From Hyphomicrobiaceae bacterium (GTDB taxonomy: Bacteria > Pseudomonadota > Alphaproteobacteria > Rhizobiales > HXMU1428-3): a stretch of 8,025 bases of DNA. The stretch's first letter is position 1. Each line of letters begins with the position of its first letter. Location of the stretch: contig JANQQH010000383.1 in assembly GCA_028285025.1 (NCBI GenBank), forward strand, positions 1 to 8,025. The letters are read 5' to 3'. The translations under genes were made by a program, and so were the position numbers. Below the pieces are notes generated by a model that did no database searches, was not told the DNA's origin, and saw only the letters and a program-made list of their open reading frames with translations. Of the stretch, positions 1-5,108 are shown piece by piece.

Positions 1-590
1 GTGCGCTGGCAAACGGGCAGGAATGGTGAGTAGGTGGCTTGCCGCTCCCCCCCAAGGGTTGGCAGGATAATCTCCATCACCTTGTCATAGTTGGCCAACA
101 TGGTTAGCAAGGTTTGATCAAACATGCCGGATTTATAGCAGTCGGTTGCAGAGAAAAATTCATACTCAAAGCCAAATTGGTCCAAAAAGCTTTGCAGGCG
201 GGCATTGTTATGATGGGCAAAGCTTTCATGGGTTTCAAATGGGTCTGGCACGGCTGTAAGCGGTTTTTCCAGGTGTTGGCTGAGCAGTTCTTTGTTGGGT
301 ACATTGTCTGGTACTTTGCGCAAGCCATCCATATCGTCTGAAAAACAGATGAGCCGGGTGGGGATTTCGTTGTTGGTTAAAACTTCAAACGCATGACGCA
401 CCATGGAAGTGCGGGCCACTTCTCCAAAGGTGCCGATATGTGGCAGGCCAGAGGGGCCATAACCGGTTTCAAAAATCACTGTTTCAGGGTGTTGTTTTTG
501 ATTTTTGAGCCTCTTTACCAGTTTGCGGGCTTCTTCAAACGGCCATGCTTTGCTGTCTTGCGCCAACTGGCTCCAATCGCCATCAGTCAT
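1..590 (-). CDS. lysS: Class I lysyl-tRNA synthetase, N-terminal part (partial at left edge)
   Basis: This cytoplasmic enzyme charges tRNA-Lys with lysine. Reading leftward from the ATG at 588-590, 196 codons stay open to the window edge, so the C-terminal part, including the KMSKS loop, is missing. The start of the Rossmann catalytic domain is clear. Residues 42-54 read [13 protein letters not shown], the class I HIGH-type motif as HIGT at 51-54. They are followed by [12 protein letters not shown] (57-68) and [17 protein letters not shown] (82-98), which are characteristic of archaeal-type class I LysRS. This is not the class II LysRS of E. coli. GGTGA lies just upstream of the ATG and AAAGG further out, and the protein begins at the family's usual distance before the motif. 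It is divergent from the TerB gene. The symbol lysK is also used for class I enzymes. The family call is very secure. Confidence 0.96.
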   Translation of the reverse strand, partial: MTDGDWSQLAQDSKAWPFEEARKLVKRLKNQKQHPETVIFETGYGPSGLPHIGTFGEVARTSMVRHAFEVLTNNEIPTRLICFSDDMDGLRKVPDNVPNKELLSQHLEKPLTAVPDPFETHESFAHHNNARLQSFLDQFGFEYEFFSATDCYKSGMFDQTLLTMLANYDKVMEIILPTLGGERQATYSPFLPVCQR

Positions 591-784
591 CGGGTCACCA
601 AATACCTTTTGTAAAATTTAAGAATTGGCCCGCACCCTAACGAAAATAGCCTCAAAGAGCAAAGCCTAAAATGCACAAATTTATCCCTTGAAGCGGCAAA
701 GTTCTATGCCCTCTTCACGAACTGAGACGCTTGGGGTAAAACAACAGACAAGTGAACACACAAATCCGTTAGGGAGACAAACAA
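591..784. other. Divergent intergenic region between lysS and the TerB-family gene
   Basis: These 194 bases separate two genes transcribed away from each other, so they must carry the start signals for both unless one is read from further away. The only signal I can place firmly is the ribosome-binding site AGGGAGA at 771-777, eight bases before the ATG at 785. No convincing -35/-10 pair with good spacing was found on either strand, and no small ORF or RNA gene is evident. Confidence 0.5.
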
Positions 785-1198
785 ATGGCCCTTCATCTTT
801 CCACACATCAAGCCTTAATTTACACCATGATCACCATGTCAGGCGTGGACAGAGATATATCTGACACTGAGCTTAATCGCATTGGTTCAATTGTGAAAAA
901 TTCACCGGTGTTTGAGGACTTTGAGCTTAATGAGTTGACCAAAGTGGCGTCTTCTTGTGGCTCGGCCCTGGGCGAAGATGATGGGTTGAACCAGGTTTTA
1001 ACTGCCATTGCCACTGCCGTGCCTGAAAAATTGCGCGAGACAGCCTATGCTTTGGCAGTTGAAGTGGCGATTATTGACCGCAAGGTGGAGCGCGAAGAAA
1101 TTCGCTTTTTGCAAATGTTAAGAGACCGGTTGGATTTGGATAAACTGATTGTGGCTGCCATTGAGCGCGGGGCACGGGCGCGACATCGGAAGATTTGA
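785..1198 (+). CDS. TerB-family tellurite-resistance-like protein
   Basis: A 137-residue, mostly helical, soluble protein with no signal peptide or membrane segment, so probably cytoplasmic. It has the pattern of the TerB/TerB-like helical fold, with two similar acidic stretches: VDRDISDTEL at 21-30 and AIIDRKVEREE at 95-105. In TerB proteins, acidic residues in such positions bind a divalent metal. The strong AGGGAGA site at 771-777 fixes the ATG start. Family members occur both in tellurite or stress operons and, as here, as stand-alone genes of unknown role. No terA, terC, terD or terZ neighbour is visible, so tellurite resistance should not be assumed. The family call is fairly sure; the biological role is unknown. 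Confidence 0.82.
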   Translation: MALHLSTHQALIYTMITMSGVDRDISDTELNRIGSIVKNSPVFEDFELNELTKVASSCGSALGEDDGLNQVLTAIATAVPEKLRETAYALAVEVAIIDRKVEREEIRFLQMLRDRLDLDKLIVAAIERGARARHRKI

Positions 1199-1260
1199 TG
1201 GGTAAATGTTTTTAGCCGTTGTCCATAGCGTCTGGTAAGAAATGTCAGTTTATGATCTCT

Positions 1261-1289
1261 TTGACACATTTCGCATTGTAAAATTTAAT
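1261..1289 (+). promoter_or_regulatory. Predicted sigma-70-type promoter for the FGE-like gene
   Basis: A perfect -35 hexamer TTGACA at 1261-1266 is followed after exactly 17 bases by TTTAAT at 1284-1289, one mismatch from TATAAT. It lies 75 bp upstream of the start codon at 1364, giving a leader of roughly 65-70 bases. The -10 element sits inside an AT-rich odd palindrome (1279-1293), which might be a protein-binding site or simply base composition. The match is by eye; no start site is known. Confidence 0.6.
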
Positions 1290-1363
1290 TTTATAAATCT
1301 TCAAGAAACGTGTCATTTGGTCTATAAACAAAAGAAAAATCTTTCATGGCGTAAGGTATCACT

Positions 1364-2287
1364 ATGGCCAAACAAGCATTTATCGTTTTTTTCATCATAA
1401 GTCTTAGCTGTTCCATCACATCTCCCGCTTTTGCCAAAGGCATTTCCGCTGAAAAAAGTCCTCTTTCCCGCAGTTATAAACCGGGTGATACTTTTAAAGA
1501 TTGTGATGATTGCCCTGAGATGGTGGTTGTGCCACCAGGAGACTTTATGATGGGGTCCCCAGATTCTGAAGAAAAGCGTTATTACAGTGAAGGTCCGCGT
1601 CATAAGGTGACAATTGCGAATAAGTTTGCAGTGGGCAAGTTTGAAATTACACGCGCCCAATTTGCTACCTTTGTCAATGAAACCGGGCATGATATAGGCA
1701 AAAAATGTAGAACCTTTGAAGAGAAAAAGTGGAAAGAACGTTTTAACAGATCTTATGAAAATCCAGGGTTTCGTCAAGATGATACGCATCCGGCGGTCTG
1801 TGTAAATTGGGATGATGCCAAAGCCTATACACGTTGGTTAAGTCGTAAAACTAAAAAAACATACCGACTTCTTTCTGAAGCAGAATGGGAATATGTTGCC
1901 CGCGCCAATGCTATTACGCCGTTTTGGTGGGGAAAATCAATTTCAACTGCCCGCGCCAATTATGATGGCAATTACATCTATAATGGATCGAGAGGACAAC
2001 ATCGCAAAAAGACAGTGTCGGTTGATAGTTTTCAGCCCAATAATTTTGGACTTTATAATGTTCATGGCAATGTTTGGGAGTGGGTGGAGGATTGCTGGCA
2101 TAAAAATTATCATGGTGCCCCAAAAGACGGTACGATTTGGACGAAAGATGGGGATTGCAAAAGGCGCGTTTTGCGCGGTGGTTCCTGGAATGACAGTCCT
2201 GCGATACTGCGCTCAGCAAATCGTGATAGGATTAATTCACGTTATCGAGACAACGATACCGGGTTTCGAGTTTCCAGAACGTTTTAA
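1364..2287 (+). CDS. Secreted SUMF1/FGE-fold protein lacking the formylglycine-generating cysteines
   Basis: A 307-residue exported protein of the formylglycine-generating-enzyme (SUMF1) family. Residues 1-24 form a Sec signal peptide with probable cleavage after PAFA, so it should act in the periplasm or outside the cell. The FGE-sulfatase fold covers about 47-306, with family landmarks MVVVPPGDFMMGSP (53-66), LSEAEWEYVARA (170-181), NVHGNVWEWVEDC (232-244), RGGSW (271-275) and TGFRV (299-303). In true FGE, two catalytic cysteines follow the RGGS motif; here that stretch reads NDSPAILRSANRDR with no cysteine, so sulfatase activation is unlikely. Six mature cysteines (47, 50, 115, 146, 244, 265), including a CDDC pair, could form disulfides. 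TAAGG at 1352-1356 supports the start. No sulfatase lies nearby. Family sure, function unknown. Confidence 0.88.
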   Translation: MAKQAFIVFFIISLSCSITSPAFAKGISAEKSPLSRSYKPGDTFKDCDDCPEMVVVPPGDFMMGSPDSEEKRYYSEGPRHKVTIANKFAVGKFEITRAQFATFVNETGHDIGKKCRTFEEKKWKERFNRSYENPGFRQDDTHPAVCVNWDDAKAYTRWLSRKTKKTYRLLSEAEWEYVARANAITPFWWGKSISTARANYDGNYIYNGSRGQHRKKTVSVDSFQPNNFGLYNVHGNVWEWVEDCWHKNYHGAPKDGTIWTKDGDCKRRVLRGGSWNDSPAILRSANRDRINSRYRDNDTGFRVSRTF

Positions 2288-2352
2288 CGTGTGAGCTATC
2301 AGAATTAAGCTTGTTGCAGGTGTGCATTTATATGTTCAAGGTTGTTTATGAG

Positions 2353-2390
2353 CCTATGGATAAGAACGATCTGCTGGTAGGGGTTTTTTT
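2353..2390 (+). terminator. Weak candidate terminator after the FGE-like gene
   Basis: CCTAT at 2353-2357 can pair with GTAGG at 2377-2381 (one G-T pair). Two G residues and then seven T residues (2384-2390) follow. The stem is only five pairs with a 19-base loop, so the T-run is the main support. It lies 65 bases after the stop codon. Confidence 0.25.
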
Positions 2391-2445
2391 ATAAAATTTT
2401 CCATGTGCCGATATTGTGTGAAAATACAGCTAATACCTATACCAT

Positions 2446-2459
2446 AGAATGGCCATTCT
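2446..2459. repeat. 14-bp perfect palindrome
   Basis: AGAATGGCCATTCT reads the same on both strands. One such palindrome is not surprising by chance in 8 kb. It is recorded because it lies in a non-coding gap and covers the ATG of a possible small ORF, where it could act as an operator half-site pair or shield the start codon in mRNA. Confidence 0.4.
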
Positions 2460-2514
2460 TAATGATCTTGATCTGGATGAAGTCGTTAATTTGATCAATA
2501 AGCTCGTTGGTTAG
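2449..2514 (+). CDS. Possible 21-residue small ORF (doubtful)
   Basis: ATG to TAG encodes an acidic, amphipathic peptide beginning MAILNDLDLDEVVNLIN and ending KLVG. The residue pattern (alternating L/I/V with D/E/N/K) is more protein-like than random AT-rich DNA. However, no good ribosome-binding site precedes the ATG, the ATG lies inside a palindrome, and I recognise no family. It could be a small regulatory peptide, the relic of a longer gene, or chance. Confidence 0.15.
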   Translation: MAILNDLDLDEVVNLINKLVG

Positions 2515-2646
2515 CAATATTATTCTTTAGGCTACTCTCATGTTATTCTCAAAATTTTCTCATTCTTTTTCGAGTATGTTTTTTTATATTACGTTTAAGT
2601 CGCACGTTAATAAAAGCGGTGTCAAAGGAAAGGAACGCGTTGGGAA

Positions 2647-3090
2647 ATGAAATTGAAGTTATTATTAAGTTTGATATTGACGGTGGGGCTTGTTGGTCCT
2701 GCTTCTGCTAAGCCGATTTGCGATAAGCTGGGTTTTGCTGGCCTGCTTTCTTCGTGTAACCGTGGTAAACCGATTGAAGTGACCCTTTCTTCTGGGAAAC
2801 CTTTGGGCAAGGATGTTGTCCTAGAATCGGGTACATATTATAAAATGCTCATCACTGCCGACGGGTCAGCTGAATTGGCGATCAGCGGTGCTGAATTTTT
2901 TCGTGCAATATGGATGAATGAGATTGTGATCAATAAGATTGAGGTTCGTCCTATGGCTATTGACTCGATTGAGTTTGATGCAGCTGGTGAGGCAGAAGTT
3001 TCATTCATTGCGATTAAGCCGGGAACTTATACTGTTAAAATTCCTGGTACAACGGGTAAGACGCAACAGATTAAAATCAGCATTAAGTAA
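2647..3090 (+). CDS. Exported cupredoxin-like protein without copper ligands
   Basis: A 147-residue protein with a Sec signal peptide (residues 1-21, likely cleavage after GPASA), so probably periplasmic. Two cysteines (25 and 37) just after cleavage could form a disulfide. Residues about 56-147 are beta-rich and resemble a cupredoxin-like sandwich: SGTYYKMLIT, LAISGAEFFRAIWMNEI, then PGTYTVKIPGT at 125-135, where true cupredoxins have PGxYxxxCxxH. The copper-binding Cys and His are absent there, and the protein contains no histidine at all, so a type 1 copper site is not possible. It heads a two-gene operon with a His-rich PepSY-like partner 15 bp downstream, suggesting a shared periplasmic role in metal or redox handling. 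Purine-rich AAAGGAAAGGAA and GGGA precede the ATG. The fold is an inference; the function is unknown. Confidence 0.72.
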   Translation: MKLKLLLSLILTVGLVGPASAKPICDKLGFAGLLSSCNRGKPIEVTLSSGKPLGKDVVLESGTYYKMLITADGSAELAISGAEFFRAIWMNEIVINKIEVRPMAIDSIEFDAAGEAEVSFIAIKPGTYTVKIPGTTGKTQQIKISIK

Positions 3091-3105
3091 AGGAGATCCC
3101 CCATT

Positions 3106-3402
3106 ATGAAGACTATTATTAAGACCATTTCTATCGCACTGACGGTGCTTTTTCTGGCTGGACCGGCTGTTTCATTGGCGGACGGCCATGGCCACGATCA
3201 TGACCATGACGAAAAAGTTGATAAAGCCACTGTTGACAAGATCATGGCTATGCTAAAGGACATGAAGTGCGAGATGGATCCTAATGACATCGAAAAGGAA
3301 GATGATGGCTATGAGCTTGACGATGTGTTTTGCGAGGGTGGCAAGCAATTTGACATCGAGCTGGATAAGAATTTGAAGGAAACTGGCCGCAGAGCTGAGT
3401 AA
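3106..3402 (+). CDS. Exported His-rich PepSY-domain-like protein
   Basis: A 98-residue protein with a Sec signal peptide (1-25, likely cleavage after VSLA). The mature N-terminus starts with a metal-binding-like segment, DGHGHDHDHDE (26-36), holding four histidines alternating with glycine or aspartate. Residues about 38-96 look like a single PepSY-type alpha/beta unit: a helix KATVDKIMAMLKDM, a strand ending YELDDVFC, and a last strand FDIELDKNLKE. Cysteines 55 and 76 could pair. The mature protein is strongly acidic. A near-perfect Shine-Dalgarno AAGGAGAT at 3090-3097 gives a secure start, and the 15-bp gap to the upstream stop shows co-transcription with the cupredoxin-like gene. Binding of Zn, Ni, Cu or Co by the His/Asp segment is a reasonable inference but is not shown here. 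Confidence 0.75.
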   Translation: MKTIIKTISIALTVLFLAGPAVSLADGHGHDHDHDEKVDKATVDKIMAMLKDMKCEMDPNDIEKEDDGYELDDVFCEGGKQFDIELDKNLKETGRRAE

Positions 3403-3457
3403 AGTTTAAACGATGTTGGCAGTCATGGCTGTTAGAACTTTAAGCTTGTGAGAAATT

Positions 3458-3498
3458 GGGCGGTAAGGTTGTATTGCAAGGACTTTGTCGCCCTTTTT
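3458..3498 (+). terminator. Intrinsic terminator of the cupredoxin-like/PepSY operon
   Basis: GGGCGGTAAGG (3458-3468) pairs with CTTTGTCGCCC (3483-3493) in an 11-pair stem, with three G-T pairs and a 14-base loop, followed directly by TTTTT (3494-3498). It sits 56 bases after the PepSY stop codon. On the opposite strand the stem is followed by AATTTCT, so it may also act weakly on the converging beta-helix gene. Confidence 0.75.
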
Positions 3499-3509
3499 AG
3501 CTGGTCAGG

Positions 3510-3528
3510 AACAAACTTTTGGTTTGTT
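3510..3528 (-). terminator. Hairpin just downstream of the beta-helix gene
   Basis: AACAAAC (3510-3516) and GTTTGTT (3522-3528) form a perfect 7-bp stem with a 5-base loop. It starts 7 bases past the stop codon of the minus-strand gene ending at 3536. No clean T-run follows on the minus strand, so it may be a 3'-end stabilising hairpin rather than a true terminator. Confidence 0.4.
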
Positions 3529-3535
3529 AAATCAA

Positions 3536-4888
3536 CTATAGGCTTACATTCCCATAAACGGCTAAATTGCGAAACGCTTCTGCGCTGGATTTAGAAAGAT
3601 CCGGTCCGAGAGGTTTGTCTTTATCCATGGCGCGGATTGCGCCTTGTTTGGTATCGGTTATCATGTTGGTAGCGATTAGGCCAAAGCCTGCTTCATTGTG
3701 GGTGGAAACCCCAATGCCAATTTCAGCGCTCCGCACCAAATTATTATTTGCTGTGACATTGCGCATATATTTTCCCCAGCCTATACCAATGCCCGTACCG
3801 TCTACCTTTTCAATTACATTGCCTGTAACCATGGTGTCTGCTTCTACCGCAATGCCAATGCCAGGTACGCCTTTGCGTTTGTTTATATTACGGATCAGAT
3901 TGCCGGTGGCGGTCGCCAATCTGCCACCTTCATTGAAGTTGGTAATGGAAATACCGACATGGGCATTATCTACAACATTGTTGCAAATTACGGCTCCTTC
4001 AAATTTAAACTCAGAATAAAGTGCTACTTCGCCCAGATTGGTGCATGAATTATTGACAATCTGCATATTATCCCCGCCATTGTTGCGCACTGCAGAGAAG
4101 GTGCAGTCGTCAATTGCATTGTTAGAGACCACAACAGAGCCGGCGCGAAACACATTCACCCCATTGCCATTTTGGCCTGTGCCGCCTGCTTTAGCCGCAA
4201 TGCGCTCAATTCGGTTGTTAGCCACAAGGGAGCCATCATAGCCCTTTTGTGAACGCCAGATTAAAATGCCGTTATTGTCACAATCAAACACGTGGTTTTG
4301 CAAGACTTCTAGGCCTTTGCTATCAAGGGCAAAAATGCCGGTAACATTACAGTTAGACACTCGGCAAGATACTATTTGGCCTGAGGATTGGCGCAAAGAA
4401 AAGCCGTTAAAGGCGCTGTTTTTTACCACACAATCTTGCACAGAAAAATTATTAACTCGGTCAAGTGCAATGAGTGCATTTAATTCTTCGAGGGAAAATG
4501 CTTTCATGGTTCCGTCAATTTCTAAATTTTTTAAGCTGACATTTTGCACATTAATGCCAACCAAAAAACCAGCGCCACCGGCAAATTTTAATTTGGTTGC
4601 CCCAGCCACACCTTCAAGATGCAAGTTTGAGGGTAATGACAATGGTCCGCTGACAAAGGTTCCCCCAGGCAAGAATAGGCGTTTACCTTGTTTACTGGCT
4701 TTGTCTATTGCTGCTTGAAGAGCTTTGGTTTGGTCAAGTTTTGCATCGGGTTTTAACCCAAAATCAGCAAGATTTAGGAGGCTATCGGAAGGGGCTTTGG
4801 CATCTGCCTTTGTTGGGGTTGCCGCTATAGTTGCGCCTGCAATTAGGGGAGATGCCCCAATTAATAGATCTCGTCTATTTAGTTTCAT
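3536..4888 (-). CDS. TIGR03808-family Tat-translocated repetitive protein (beta-helix)
   Basis: A 450-residue exported protein. Its N-terminus carries a twin-arginine signal (NRRDLL at 4-9, then a weakly hydrophobic stretch; cleavage probably near residue 30), implying export in folded form. Residues 38-110 match the opening of pectate-lyase-3-like right-handed beta-helices: LADFGLKPDAKLDQTKALQAAID, LFLPGGTFVSGPL and SNLHLEGVAG. From about 110 to 445 there are many short parallel-beta-helix turns of the type NNxIxxxxxxGIxI, rich in N and G. Such folds are usual for polysaccharide lyases and surface-binding proteins, but I see no catalytic signature and the family is uncharacterised. Shine-Dalgarno AAGGGGAT (4898-4905, minus strand) lies 9 bases before the ATG. 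It is divergent from the PAS pseudokinase gene. Confidence 0.88.
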   Translation of the reverse strand: MKLNRRDLLIGASPLIAGATIAATPTKADAKAPSDSLLNLADFGLKPDAKLDQTKALQAAIDKASKQGKRLFLPGGTFVSGPLSLPSNLHLEGVAGATKLKFAGGAGFLVGINVQNVSLKNLEIDGTMKAFSLEELNALIALDRVNNFSVQDCVVKNSAFNGFSLRQSSGQIVSCRVSNCNVTGIFALDSKGLEVLQNHVFDCDNNGILIWRSQKGYDGSLVANNRIERIAAKAGGTGQNGNGVNVFRAGSVVVSNNAIDDCTFSAVRNNGGDNMQIVNNSCTNLGEVALYSEFKFEGAVICNNVVDNAHVGISITNFNEGGRLATATGNLIRNINKRKGVPGIGIAVEADTMVTGNVIEKVDGTGIGIGWGKYMRNVTANNNLVRSAEIGIGVSTHNEAGFGLIATNMITDTKQGAIRAMDKDKPLGPDLSKSSAEAFRNLAVYGNVSL

Positions 4889-5108
4889 TTGAGCTTTATC
4901 CCCTTGAATTAGCTGAAAATTGGACAGAAAAGCACTAAAAAACGTAATTTAATGGCTGATTTGATCAGTTAAAAGTGTTTTTTAACCATTTTAAGAAAGA
5001 TTTACGGTTCTATTATAAGTAAGAATAATGGTTCCTATCTAAAAAAATATTTTTATTTACAGGGTCGGTGCATAAAATTAGCAGGTTTGCTCAAGCTAAG
5101 AGATATTT
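4889..5108. promoter_or_regulatory. Shared 220-bp divergent control region
   Basis: This AT-rich region separates the beta-helix gene (leftward) from the PAS gene (rightward). It contains two abutting inverted repeats at 4956-4986 and the Shine-Dalgarno sites of both genes: 4898-4905 on minus, and a modest AAGAGAT at 5098-5104 on plus. A possible rightward promoter is TTTACG (5001-5006), 17 bases, AATAAT (5024-5029). The -35 matches four of six and the -10 five of six consensus positions, so it is only tentative. Confidence 0.45.
4956..4986. repeat. Two abutting inverted repeats in the divergent promoter region
   Basis: CTGAT-TTG-ATCAG (4956-4968) abuts GTTAAAA-GTGTT-TTTTAAC (4968-4986), sharing the G at 4968. 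Both arm pairs are perfect (5 bp and 7 bp). Their place between two divergent starts, roughly 70 and 120 bp from the two start codons, fits an operator. No known regulator consensus was recognised. Confidence 0.5.

Larger units (their letters stand above)
2288..2646. other. 359-bp AT-rich intergenic region
   Basis: This gap lies between the FGE-like gene and the cupredoxin-like operon. It holds a weak terminator candidate with a seven-T run (2353-2390), a perfect 14-bp palindrome (2446-2459) overlapping the ATG of a possible 21-codon ORF (2449-2514), and a T-rich stretch with three loose repeats of TYATTCTY near 2520, 2543 and 2560. A purine-rich Shine-Dalgarno region (AAAGGAAAGGAA, about 2624-2635) ends it. 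The promoter of the downstream operon must probably lie here, but no hexamer pair stands out. I see no recognisable Fur, RirA or CueR operator. Confidence 0.5.

Noticed and set aside
785..1198. Tellurite-resistance operon
   Set aside because: Only a lone TerB-like protein is present; no other ter genes lie in the window, and stand-alone TerB-fold proteins are common without tellurite function.
1364..1411. Possible lipoprotein signal (cysteine 16 in ISLSC of the FGE-like protein)
   Set aside because: The -3 residue is serine rather than leucine or similar, and a better signal peptidase I site (PAFA, residue 24) follows; the lipobox is not convincing.
1893..2294. Long alternative-frame ORF of 133 codons inside the FGE-like gene
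   Set aside because: It is fully overlapped by a gene with clear family motifs; its own translation resembles no family and has no ribosome-binding site of note.
2520..2567. Three TYATTCTY repeats as an iterated binding site
   Set aside because: Spacing is irregular (about 22 and 17 bases) and the region is simply T/C-rich; no repeat longer than 7-8 bases is preserved.
4969..4994. CtrA-type boxes (TTAA-N7-TTAA) upstream of the PAS gene
   Set aside because: The TTAA pairs here are spaced 9 and 5 bases apart, not 7, and TTAA is common in such AT-rich DNA.
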